Positions 7,981 to 16,238 of a stretch of 55,263 nucleotides of DNA are shown here, in pieces. The stretch spans positions 1 to 55,263 of the forward strand of contig JAAYDL010000131.1 in NCBI GenBank assembly GCA_012729265.1, written 5' to 3'. The notes under the pieces were generated by a model. That model was not told where the DNA came from, ran no database searches, and saw only the letters and a program-made list of their open reading frames with translations. This stretch comes from Lentisphaerota bacterium. GTDB taxonomy: Bacteria; Verrucomicrobiota; Kiritimatiellia; Kiritimatiellales; Pontiellaceae. Each line of letters starts with the position of its first letter. The stretch's first letter is position 1. A program made the position numbers and the translations under genes.

Positions 7981-8388
7981 TCATTCCTCCCGGAATTGCA
8001 CAACAAACTCCGCTGAACTCAAAACACGGCAACCCTTCGTCTGCTCCGCCGGAAAATGTTTAATATTCCCCGTTACCAACACCACGTTGGCCGACATGGC
8101 AATCTCAAGAAAAGGAACATCGCCGGGATCCGGCAGGTCGGCCACGACACAACTGGTGACATACTGCGAATTACGGCTCAAATATTCGAGTATGTCCTCC
8201 CGCGCCGAATCCGTAAAATAGCGCTTGAACGCATCCCGCCGCAACACATCGAAATATTCGGCCAGAATGCGATCATCCACCACCGCTCGAAGTGTGCCGG
8301 AACGAAGCAGATCGACGATACGACCCGGAAAACCGCAGGGATTGATCAGCCCCGAAACCAGCACATTCGTGTCGAGCACCGCATCCAT
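7981..8388 (-). CDS. PIN-domain toxin of a type II toxin-antitoxin pair (COG1569-type)
   Basis: A 135-residue PIN-domain protein with conserved acidic residues at the expected places: LDTNVLVSGL near the N-terminus, LAEYFDVLRR in the middle, and DPGDVPFLEIA with a later VLVTGNIKHFP. It matches the putative-toxin PIN family, which are Mg2+-dependent RNases. ATG 8388 overlaps the stop of the upstream antitoxin (TGATG); an in-frame GTG lies one codon earlier. It ends directly against the start of the larC-like gene. The overlap indicates translational coupling with the antitoxin, as is usual for toxin-antitoxin operons. RNase activity is inferred from family. Confidence 0.85.
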   Translation of the reverse strand: MDAVLDTNVLVSGLINPCGFPGRIVDLLRSGTLRAVVDDRILAEYFDVLRRDAFKRYFTDSAREDILEYLSRNSQYVTSCVVADLPDPGDVPFLEIAMSANVVLVTGNIKHFPAEQTKGCRVLSSAEFVVQFREE

Positions 8389-8663
8389 CACAGGCCCCGA
8401 CTCTCCCGACTGGCAAGAATCTCCGCCGCAATGGACTCATCATCCATCGGAAGTTCAACCGCCTTTTTGCGCGCCTGTTTGACAGCCGCAGAAAATAATG
8501 CACGGCGTACCTCATCCAACGAATCCTCAACGGCATCCGGAGAAATCTCGACCATTAAAGCAAACGGCTTTCCATCCTTCGTCACGATCACTTCCCGATC
8601 GCGACTCAGCACTTCCCGCAGCTCCCTCGTCTTTTTCAGATCCTTGACCGCCATATAGCTCAT
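8388..8663 (-). CDS. Phd/YefM-like antitoxin
   Basis: This 91-residue protein has the fold pattern of Phd/YefM antitoxins: MAVKDLKKTRELREVLSRDREVIVTKDGKPFALMVE is an N-terminal DNA-binding domain, followed by a charged C-terminal tail that would wrap the toxin. It precedes and overlaps the PIN toxin gene. AAGGAG lies 8 bases before ATG 8663. A promoter with a repeated TGACC element lies upstream, fitting autoregulation. Confidence 0.85.
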   Translation of the reverse strand: MSYMAVKDLKKTRELREVLSRDREVIVTKDGKPFALMVEISPDAVEDSLDEVRRALFSAAVKQARKKAVELPMDDESIAAEILASRESRGL

Positions 8664-8684
8664 AACAATCTCCTTGTTGTGACC

Positions 8685-8713
8685 TTATTATGACCCAAAT
8701 CGCCAAATGTAAA
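8685..8713 (-). promoter_or_regulatory. Toxin-antitoxin promoter with TGACC direct repeat
   Basis: On the minus strand TTTACA is followed after 17 bases by TAATAA, or after 15 by CATAAT. GGTCA occurs twice 11 bases apart (GGTCATAATAAGGTCA), overlapping the -10 region. This is one helical turn, as expected for a dimeric operator. Inferred from sequence only. Confidence 0.45.
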
Positions 8714-8783
8714 GGGACAACTGCAATACAAAAACTCAAACTTGAAAACGGCTTCGTGTCACCCATTTTCCCACTCGGCCCGT

Positions 8784-9959
8784 TTACTCCTCGTTTCCTT
8801 GAGCCTTTCTGCAAATCAGCTTTGCTTCCTCATCGTATACATAGTTTACGATTTCACCCGAAATGATCAGCTCGATGGCTTCTTCGATGACGGGCAACGG
8901 GGCGATAAACCATTCGCGGGGCGCATAGCGCTTTCCGGACTTGTCAAAAACATCCACTTCCAGACAAACCTTGCCAAAAAATCGATGGAGCAATAGCTCC
9001 AGCTTTTGCGGATTGAGATTGAAACACGCAAAGGTTTCGACGATGTGAACGGGAGCCATGAGATACGTTGGATCGTCGGTTGCGTTTTTGATTCGTTCCG
9101 CGACCGGCACGGAGCTGAAACCAATTTTATAGAGATCTTGGAGCGTGGCAATCTGCGGATCGGTACTCAGCGATCTTAATATGTAGATGTAACCGGTCTG
9201 GTCGTCTTCGTGAGTAATGTTGTTCAGATCATCCATCAAGCGGTCTTCGTGTTCGGTAATCCGCCGGCCGTCCTTGTACAGGTTGCGGGCAAGAGAACGC
9301 AGCAACAGATCGCCCTCCGTCCCGTTTTCGAAAATACAGCGCAACCGGGCATTCACCTTCTTGTTTTTCTTCTCCTTTTCGCCGACATCGGCAACATACA
9401 CCATTACCCCGCGCAGAATAAAAAACTGACCGGCCTGAATCTGCTGTTCATTCACAAACGGCCTCAGAATGCGTTTGCCGGATTGCAGATCAACGTGGCA
9501 CTGCTTGAACAACGGTTCAAACCGGCTGAAATCGTTGCAGGGCTGGCGCTGGGCCACATAGTCGGGCGCTTCAATATTCTGCGGCACGTTGCGGAGGGTA
9601 AAAATACTGTCCTCTTCGCTGTTTCCCAGTAGATTCAGATCATCATCGTTCAGAATATCGTCGATGGATTCTGGCTTTTTAACCGGAACCAAAAGGCCGA
9701 ACTCATCCAGATCAATCAACGCCTTGGCCTTCTCCGTATCCTTCCGAAGACTGGAAAGACGCATAGCCAGCTTGGCCTCCTGCATATTGGCAAGATCGTT
9801 CTCTGGCTCGCGGCCCTGATGCCGATAGAACTCCACGATCTCATAAAAGGATTCTATCAGCCGCTCATCCTCTGTCATGCTGTTCGACGACTTCGGTTTA
9901 ACAGTAAGCAGCCCCAGGTCATCATCCTCAATCAGTTCGCGCAGCTTGTCCGCATCCAT
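8784..9959 (-). CDS. T5orf172 (GIY-YIG family) nuclease-like protein, YeeC-like
   Basis: The 391-residue protein carries a C-terminal T5orf172 GIY-YIG-type domain: GYIYIL (256-261), LYKIG (276-280), Arg289, and a Glu in QKLELLLHRFF (about 321) that fits the metal-binding residue. The central part (150-250) contains a beta-rich region. The N-terminus has three short copies of an acidic motif: EDDDLGLL near 11, LDEFGLLVPVK near 84 and NDDDLNLLG near 104. These may be docking segments. It starts 2 bases after the helicase stop, so it is the last gene of the defence-type operon. By recollection, B. subtilis yeeC encodes a similar protein after a methylase and a helicase. Nuclease activity is inferred, with DNA cleavage during restriction as the simplest role. 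Confidence 0.8.
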   Translation of the reverse strand: MDADKLRELIEDDDLGLLTVKPKSSNSMTEDERLIESFYEIVEFYRHQGREPENDLANMQEAKLAMRLSSLRKDTEKAKALIDLDEFGLLVPVKKPESIDDILNDDDLNLLGNSEEDSIFTLRNVPQNIEAPDYVAQRQPCNDFSRFEPLFKQCHVDLQSGKRILRPFVNEQQIQAGQFFILRGVMVYVADVGEKEKKNKKVNARLRCIFENGTEGDLLLRSLARNLYKDGRRITEHEDRLMDDLNNITHEDDQTGYIYILRSLSTDPQIATLQDLYKIGFSSVPVAERIKNATDDPTYLMAPVHIVETFACFNLNPQKLELLLHRFFGKVCLEVDVFDKSGKRYAPREWFIAPLPVIEEAIELIISGEIVNYVYDEEAKLICRKAQGNEE

Positions 9960-9961
9960 TG

Positions 9962-11881
9962 CTAGAGCCCTTTCTGTCGACGCTGGTTCTTAATGTAGGC
10001 CAACACTTCTGCCATCCGCTTTTCCATCGGATCTAACGCGGTCAGAGAAGGCTCCCGCCCGCTGGTCTTGGCAAACAGCTTAATCTTCGGCCACATCAGA
10101 ACCGCTTCATCCTCCGTCACCTGACAGCGGGTTGACTCGATACACTCCATGATGGCCTTCAGGACATTCGGGGTAACCTGCTTAGAGAGAATCTCAAACG
10201 CCTTCTGGAACGGATTGATGCGGTCGATCAAATCGATATGCAGATCGTCTATGTTCACAAACTGATTCGCCATGCGGATAAAGCGCTTGTCGCCCGTCTC
10301 TTCAATCTGCGCATTCCTCAGCACAGAATCCGCCACCACATATTGCCGGATCTCCTCGCACTCCGTCTCGGACAGATCGGGGTATTTCGTGCGGATGATC
10401 TTCGGAATCAGGATTTTGTTAATCACCTCGGGATCGACATTGCCCGGCATTGCCTTTTGCATCGTATCGTCCTGAAGAATGGTCGCCTTCAGGTCGTTCA
10501 AGTCGGACTCCACAATATCCTTCACCCGTTGCGAGCTGGGCTCCTTCAACCCCCGGATTTTCAGCTCATCCGGCCCGCTGATGTCGTCATCTGACCGTTT
10601 TGTCTTAAACTTAAAGCTCGGGGCCAGCACCTGCTCCATCAGCAGGGAGCAGGTAATCGCTTTCAGCATATTGTTCACCGAAACCGTCAACAGCTCATCC
10701 GCCGCATCCGGCCGGGCGATCAGGTTGGTAAACTGCGCGTGGGTCTTGTTTTCGCTGTCGCGGGTGCAGCGTCCGATAATCTGCACCACCTCCGTCAGCG
10801 AGCCGCGATAGCCCACCGTCAGCGCGTGCTCGCAAAACACCCAGTCGAACCCTTCCTTGGCCATCCCCAGCGCAATAATCAGGTCAATATCTTCCGGCTT
10901 CCGAATATTGCGCAAATAGGTAATCACCTTGTCGCGGTCTGTCGGCGCATCCCAAACCAGATCGGCCACCTTCAGCCGCTTGCCATCGCTGCGCCGCTTC
11001 ACGGTAATAATCCCCGTTGTCGGATCCTGCCGTTCGACTGTGCCGATCGAATCGAGAATAAAATCCACCTCGTCATGCTTCTGCTTCGTGGACTCGCCCG
11101 AATTCACATTCGGGATATGCAGAATTGTCTTCTTGTCTGTATCAAGGATTATCCCAATCGCGGCGGTATATTTACCCTGATAGAAATGGTAGCCGATGCC
11201 CAGCGACTTCAAATAGCGATAGCCGTTCAGCTGCTCATAATAGTTGTAAACAACGTGGGTAAACTTTGCTTCATCCTCCGGCAAAAGCACCGGCACGCTG
11301 TCGCCCCGGAAATAAGAGCCGGTCATCGCAATAATATGGGCCGACGAATTCCGCAGAACATCGCGCAACACCTCGCCCAGCTGATTGCCCGTATCCGCCG
11401 ACACATGATGAAACTCGTCAATCGCCACCAGCACGTTGTTGAAAGCCGCCGTATCCAATGACTGGAAAGCAAACCGCAACGTCGCGTGGGTGCAAACCAG
11501 AATCCGGTCGTCGCTCTGCAAAAACTCCTGAAACTGCTTCACCTTCTGAGGCTCTCCGCCCGGAGAGCAGAGATCGCGTTTCGGGGAAACTTCCCAATCG
11601 GCATAGAACCCGTGCTCTGAAAGCTTCGTCGAAGCAAACGAAGAACCGATCGACCGCTCCGGCACCGCCACAATCGTTTTGGACACGCCCTGATTCAGCA
11701 TCTTGTCCAGCGCCAGAAACATCAGTGCCCTCGACTTACCGGACGCCGGGGGCGCCTTCACCAGCAGATACTGCGCATCCCGAGCCGCAAACGCCCGCGC
11801 CTGCATCTCCCGCATCCCCAGCGCATCGGTATTGGTGCTGCGGCCCGTCCGCCCGTAATTCACTTCCACTAAATTCGGCAT
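9962..11881 (-). CDS. Superfamily 2 DEAD/DEAH-type helicase of a restriction-like system, YeeB-like
   Basis: A 639-residue helicase. Motif I is APPASGKSR near residue 43 and motif Ia is VAVPERSIGSSF. Motif II is AIDEFHH, an unusual DEFH box, and motif III is MTGSYFRGD. The second RecA-like domain carries ALGMAKEGFDW and motif VI QIIGRCTRD. The C-terminal 250 residues are helical and unassigned. Its start overlaps the stop of the AlbA-type gene by one base (TAATG), and the GIY-YIG gene follows after 2 bases. ATP-driven DNA translocation in a restriction complex with the methylase and the GIY-YIG protein is the likely role, by analogy with other R-M helicases. Confidence 0.85.
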   Translation of the reverse strand: MPNLVEVNYGRTGRSTNTDALGMREMQARAFAARDAQYLLVKAPPASGKSRALMFLALDKMLNQGVSKTIVAVPERSIGSSFASTKLSEHGFYADWEVSPKRDLCSPGGEPQKVKQFQEFLQSDDRILVCTHATLRFAFQSLDTAAFNNVLVAIDEFHHVSADTGNQLGEVLRDVLRNSSAHIIAMTGSYFRGDSVPVLLPEDEAKFTHVVYNYYEQLNGYRYLKSLGIGYHFYQGKYTAAIGIILDTDKKTILHIPNVNSGESTKQKHDEVDFILDSIGTVERQDPTTGIITVKRRSDGKRLKVADLVWDAPTDRDKVITYLRNIRKPEDIDLIIALGMAKEGFDWVFCEHALTVGYRGSLTEVVQIIGRCTRDSENKTHAQFTNLIARPDAADELLTVSVNNMLKAITCSLLMEQVLAPSFKFKTKRSDDDISGPDELKIRGLKEPSSQRVKDIVESDLNDLKATILQDDTMQKAMPGNVDPEVINKILIPKIIRTKYPDLSETECEEIRQYVVADSVLRNAQIEETGDKRFIRMANQFVNIDDLHIDLIDRINPFQKAFEILSKQVTPNVLKAIMECIESTRCQVTEDEAVLMWPKIKLFAKTSGREPSLTALDPMEKRMAEVLAYIKNQRRQKGL

Positions 11882-13442
11882 TATCGGTTCTCCAGTAACT
11901 TCCGGCCTTTTTCGGTCAACCGGTATTTTTGAAGGCGACTGGTCGGCTTATCAGGCAGGGTATATTCAATCGCAGAGTCATTTAGAAGTTCGCTGACCGT
12001 CCGTTTAAAAGCTCCGGTTTTGCTTTTCAGCCCAAGTTTTTTAACCAGCTCATTCGCCGAAAGCGGTTCTTCTGCAAGAGCCAACAGCGCATCTCTTGAC
12101 TGGGCCCCTGACTGGGCCCCCGACTGGGCCCCTGACTGGGCCGGGACCGTCTTTGCTTGGCCGGTCATCTTCGCCCGTGGATGCACCGGCAGGCGGACCA
12201 GATAATAAGTCCGGTCTTCGTCGCTATCAAACTCGGGCGCAGGCGATCCATTGGCCGCCATTTCCCGCAAGATCTTCGGAATACCCGTCGATCGGCCTTC
12301 GGTCAAATCCAGCTCTTTCAGGAATTCGCCGATCCGCCGGTTCCGGTACCGGCGGCTCACCGCCCGCCCGGCCCGCAGATCATCCATGCGAATCGACCGG
12401 TCGGGGCCGGGGAAACTCAGAATCACCAAATCCTGCGGGGCAATCCGAACCTCGACCGGCTCGCGGATTTCATACGACCGGTGATAGACCGCGTTCACCA
12501 GTGCTTCTTCGACCGCCGCATACGGGAAATTCCAGAACCGTTCCGCTTCCGCCCTGTCGGAATGCTTTACAACGGTTTCCTTGAGGTAATTGCGTTGAAT
12601 ATAATCCAGCGCCTCGCGGGTCATCCGTGACAGCGGCCCGGAAAACGTCTTCTCCTCAAACCGGTCGCCGCCTGCGCCGTCCGGAAACCAGACCACATCA
12701 ATCTGCGTCGCCGGGAAAACCGGCGCGGATCGTCATTGAAAAACAGCAGCCCCGCATTTTTCGGGAAAACAGCCTCCGACGGCCCGCTAGCAATATTCAT
12801 CTGCCGCCCGAGCGCCTCCGGCGAAAGCGACTTTACGTCGTTGGCCAGCTCGCTGCCCACCTCCCGCAAAAACTCCTCCATCAAACGCGGCGAAAGATCG
12901 TAAATCGATGCCTGCTGATTGTAGCGGTCGTCAAAAGGCACCGTCGCCGCCAGACCGATCAGCTCCCGCTCGTCCGCGCCTTTGGCCCGTACCGTGCTCG
13001 ACTGCTTGCGGATGAAATAGCCCCATTCCGTTGCATCCTTCGCCAGACTCATCTTCGCCTTATACGGGCGCGTCTCACCGCCCGGCACCCAGATCACCAG
13101 AATCCATTTGCCATCCACCTCGCACGGCGTCGAAAGCGGATGATACATCGGCTGAATGGCGGAATGACCGAGATTGAGAAGCTCCTTCTGAATGGTATCG
13201 AGGGTGTCGGGCGAAAGACCGGCTGGCGGCAGAACCGGGCGACCGTTTTTCTCGGCTATGCCAATCACAATATAACCGCCGCCCAGATTATGAAAATCGT
13301 TCGCAAACGCGCAGATCGTATGGAGCACGGCTTCCGGGTTCCAGCCCGCCTTATACTCCAGCCGCTCCCACTCCACGGACTTCCCCCGCAGCACATCATC
13401 CATTGAAATCGGCAGGCTCAAATTTTTAATCGGCTTTTTCAT
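11881..13442 (-). pseudogene. AlbA_2/Schlafen-type ATP-binding protein, frameshifted
   Basis: Two frames together give one complete protein of about 520 residues. The first part (13442 down to about 12719) has the AlbA_2 domain: EWERLEYKAGW, FANDFHNLGGGYIVIGI and EWGYFIRKQSSTVRA. The second part (about 12715 to 11881) has a HATPase_c_4-like region (AVEEALVNAVYHRSYE, then GRSTGIPKILREM), a linker of four 12-base repeats, and a winged-helix end (LTEKGRKLLENR). The switch lies in a GGGAAAA run at 12713-12719; one extra A would restore the frame as RRFFPATQIDVVWFPDG. It may be a true mutation or a base-calling error. Such proteins bind nucleic acid or regulate transcription and are common in defence islands. 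It sits between the OLD-like ATPase and helicase genes. Confidence 0.8.
12098..12145 (-). repeat. 12-base tandem repeat encoding a GAQS linker
   Basis: Four copies of GACTGGGCCCCT (plus-strand reading, with small changes) encode about three and a half GAQS units between the ATPase-like and winged-helix parts of the AlbA-type protein. Copy number could change the linker by four residues per unit without shifting frame. Confidence 0.9.
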
Positions 13443-13486
13443 TTCAAACTCTCATTCAACCGCTAATGCACGCCAATTTGCGCGAA

Positions 13487-15100
13487 TTATTCAGACTCCA
13501 TTTCCGGTTTATATGCTTTATCCCAACATTGTTCCAATGCTTGGAAGATTACGGGCATCTCTGTTTCAAACTGGTTCTGAGCGATATTTTCAGCCATCCA
13601 TTTGGCCATTTTCTTTTTATCCGCAACAAACCTGCACGATTGTTTCAGCGTAGTCGGGTAATAATCTTCCAGTCCATTAACCGGAAGTGTGTGTATTTGT
13701 CCGTTGCGGTCAAGAAATCCATTTTCCCGTTTAAAATCTTCAAATCGAGGCTGTTTTGTTGGATCGGGCTTGTCACAAAGCAGAATAAGTTTGGTCTTAT
13801 AAATCGGACGGGCTTTGAGCGGCTTGAACACGCGGTTGAGCGCTTCCATATTCTGCCGTTGTTGCTCATCATCCCCGTTTGCAGGAAGAATCTGTATCTG
13901 AGCGCGTTCTGAATAAAAACGGTTGATTAATCCTGAGATGAAAACTTCTTCACTGGAGCCCTCAACGATCATGAAGTTGGCTGGAAGCAGAAGGTCGGCA
14001 GGATTTCCCCCGAGTAGTTGGTAAACGACATGTTGCCGCCCCGCATTAGCTACCGGCTCAATATTTGTACACTTATCCTCTTTGCAGACTTCAAAGATGG
14101 TTTGGTCGCTGTGTTCATCCGCAATAAACACCGAGGAATGGGTCGTTATAAAAACCTGATCGACGCCTGCTGTCAGATCAAGTAACGCCTGTTTCAATTG
14201 CCGCTGTCCGGTGGGGTGTAAATGAAGTTCAGCTTCATCAATAAAGAAAATGAAGCTTCGTCCCAGCGCTTCTTCCCGCCGGAAATCGGCGTGTGTTTTG
14301 ATGATCGCGAGCATTAAAGCCCGTTGCATTCCATCGCCTTTTTCTTCAGCAGTGGTTTTGACTCCGTCGTTCAGTCTGGTTTTGTAGTTCTTTAGTAACT
14401 CATCAAATTCGGGCTCTTCCACGTCAAAATCCACCTCGGAACAGTCTGGGAACTGTTGAGCCAAGTGATGCTGGACGCTGTCGCTAAGTTCTTTGAGTTT
14501 TTTCCGAACAGGAGACTCCGCCGATTGAAACAGCTTCTCAAAGGCGGCTTGAAAATCCTGATAGTCTTGGTTTTTCTCTAATACCTCGGCGACGACTCCT
14601 CCTAGCATTTGTCCGACTGGAGTTGTGCTTTTGTAGGAAGAAACGTCCTTTAGATTTTTTGTCGCCTCTACAAATTCAAAACGAGGGATGCAGTTGTTAA
14701 ACGTGCTGTCAGCACCGCAGGGTTGCTTCTTCCATTCATCCTTTTCTGGGTTGTAAAGCAGGCGGTTTTTCTCGTCCTGTGACGAGCGTTTTACCCGCAT
14801 AACATCAGATTCGCCGATTACGTTCCTTATTTTCTGCTGATTGTCTTCTTTGGAAATATTAGCGATGCCATCTTGGACCCCGGAAAACTCCACTTCTACA
14901 AACACTTCATCATCGGACAGGGCGTCTACATGCCGGATTTCTGCCAATGAACCTTTACCCGTATAAAACCATTCCACAGCCTCGAACAAATTGGTTTTCC
15001 CATGGTTATTCTGCCCGATGAGCACGTTGAACTTCGTTGGAGCAATCTCAACGTTTTTCAACGAACGGAAGTTTCGTACTGTAATTTTTGAAATCCTCAT
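13487..15100 (-). CDS. OLD-like AAA ATPase with TOPRIM segment
   Basis: A 537-residue ATP-dependent nuclease of overcoming-lysogenization-defect type. The N-terminal SMC-like ATPase has FRSLKNVEI, Walker A GQNNHGKTN (29-37), a signature-like EEKGDGMQRAL, Walker B FIFFIDEAELHLHP (near 285) and the H-loop ITTHSS. A short helical insertion (about 150-260) takes the place of a coiled coil. The TOPRIM part shows FMIVEGSSEEVFI (near 377) and LILLCDKPDP, with Glu and Asp in the usual places. GGGGGAAAG precedes ATG 15100. It lies in the middle of the defence-type operon, after the membrane-anchored unknown protein. OLD proteins are DNA nucleases that act in phage defence, alone or with partners. Which partner it uses here is unknown. 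Confidence 0.85.
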   Translation of the reverse strand: MRISKITVRNFRSLKNVEIAPTKFNVLIGQNNHGKTNLFEAVEWFYTGKGSLAEIRHVDALSDDEVFVEVEFSGVQDGIANISKEDNQQKIRNVIGESDVMRVKRSSQDEKNRLLYNPEKDEWKKQPCGADSTFNNCIPRFEFVEATKNLKDVSSYKSTTPVGQMLGGVVAEVLEKNQDYQDFQAAFEKLFQSAESPVRKKLKELSDSVQHHLAQQFPDCSEVDFDVEEPEFDELLKNYKTRLNDGVKTTAEEKGDGMQRALMLAIIKTHADFRREEALGRSFIFFIDEAELHLHPTGQRQLKQALLDLTAGVDQVFITTHSSVFIADEHSDQTIFEVCKEDKCTNIEPVANAGRQHVVYQLLGGNPADLLLPANFMIVEGSSEEVFISGLINRFYSERAQIQILPANGDDEQQRQNMEALNRVFKPLKARPIYKTKLILLCDKPDPTKQPRFEDFKRENGFLDRNGQIHTLPVNGLEDYYPTTLKQSCRFVADKKKMAKWMAENIAQNQFETEMPVIFQALEQCWDKAYKPEMESE

Positions 15101-15130
15101 TTTCTTTCCCCCGTTCGCGTTAATTGATGT

Positions 15131-16087
15131 TCATTCGCCGGTTTCGTTTTTCGCGAAATCAAATTTTAACGCGTTTTTTTCGTATTCCTTTAGTCGCTTA
15201 TACTTCTCCCCCTGAGGGGTCTCAACCGAGGCCTTTTCGTCGTGAACTTTGGTTACGACCTGTACTGTATATCCCGAATTTTGTTCAACACCGCACTCAT
15301 CGATTTTACGGGAAATAATCAAAACACAGTCAATGCAAGTCCCATTGATAAAAGAAACCCCGCCAGCTAAGACATCTGCCTTAAAAGCCGAATCGCTTAC
15401 CTTGAACGGAATCGATTCTCCCTTATAGATCCCGCGCCACTTGTATTTCCCTGCCTTGAGGACTGGGGCAATGATTTCAATCGTGGCATCTTCATCTATC
15501 ACTGGCTCAAGCTCATCCGACGTTAAAATGAACTTATGAAACTCAGCTCGCTTAACGGATTTTGGATCATCCGTTGGCTTGTTTTCTGAGTCCACCCCAA
15601 CCCAATCTACAGCAGTCACCTTTTGACAATTCAGCAGCCCTTCATAGAAATTCGATCTCCTTTTTCTCAGCTTGTGGCTATCCACAATCCCAGTGACGAT
15701 TTCTTCAGTCGGAGCGACGGACGTATCAGATGATTCTGATGCCCGCTTAAAACTTTCAACCTGATGGCGATAATATTCCTTTTGAAGAGCCATCAGCTCC
15801 CGATCAGTGTTCAGGTAATTGGAGATTACGTTAATCAGGATGCCGATAAACAATGATGCTAATAGCGGATGTTTTTTGACCTGTACCTTAAAAAAATCAA
15901 TCAGTCCGCCTTCAGCCAGAGCTTCCGAATCTAACTCAACTTGAATGCCGAGGATCTCAGCCAAATCCTGTGCAATAGCCAAAAGCTCTGCTTCACATTT
16001 ATTGCGAACAAACGCATCCATGAAGTGCGACTTGTCATCAAACAAGTAATGCAGCTCCAGCTTTTCGGCTATTTGAGTCATATCCAT
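15131..16087 (-). CDS. Unknown defence-island protein with one membrane segment
   Basis: I do not recognise a named family. The 318 residues divide into three parts. The N-terminal helical part (about 1-75) reads LELHYLFDDKSHFMDAFVRN then KCEAELLAIAQDLAEIL. One hydrophobic segment follows at about 76-96 (HPLLASLFIGILINVISNYL). The C-terminal part is beta-rich: EFHKFILTSDELEPV, then IEIIAPVLKAGKYKWRG, then SFINGTCIDCVLIISRKID. I have a loose memory of similar N-termini in uncharacterised proteins next to defence genes. It starts 150 bases after the methylase stop and ends 30 bases before the OLD-like ATPase start, so it belongs to the same operon. A membrane-tethered sensor or effector is possible, but this is speculation. 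Confidence 0.75.
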   Translation of the reverse strand: MDMTQIAEKLELHYLFDDKSHFMDAFVRNKCEAELLAIAQDLAEILGIQVELDSEALAEGGLIDFFKVQVKKHPLLASLFIGILINVISNYLNTDRELMALQKEYYRHQVESFKRASESSDTSVAPTEEIVTGIVDSHKLRKRRSNFYEGLLNCQKVTAVDWVGVDSENKPTDDPKSVKRAEFHKFILTSDELEPVIDEDATIEIIAPVLKAGKYKWRGIYKGESIPFKVSDSAFKADVLAGGVSFINGTCIDCVLIISRKIDECGVEQNSGYTVQVVTKVHDEKASVETPQGEKYKRLKEYEKNALKFDFAKNETGE

Positions 16088-16090
16088 TTT

Positions 16091-16236
16091 TGCGTTCCCT
16101 GCGTTCTTTTGCGGCTAATCAAATCTCCATTCACCGGCGGACAGTCAGGATGTCTGTCCTAAATTCATTTTTGTGTTTTCTTGTGCTTTTTGTGGCCATA
16201 AACATTTGCGTTAATTTGCGTCCATTCGCGGTTCAA
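16091..16236. repeat. Intergenic palindromic repeats (family D fragments)
   Basis: The 150 bases between the methylase and the next gene are almost wholly repeat. They contain TGCGTTCCCTGCGTTCTT with GCGGCTAA, a small palindrome GGACAGTCAGGATGTCTGTC, then two more blocks of the TTTGTG/TTGCG...GCGG type. Related fragments also lie in the two following operon junctions (about 15105-15140 and 13450-13485). Confidence 0.7.
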
Positions 16237-16238
16237 AT

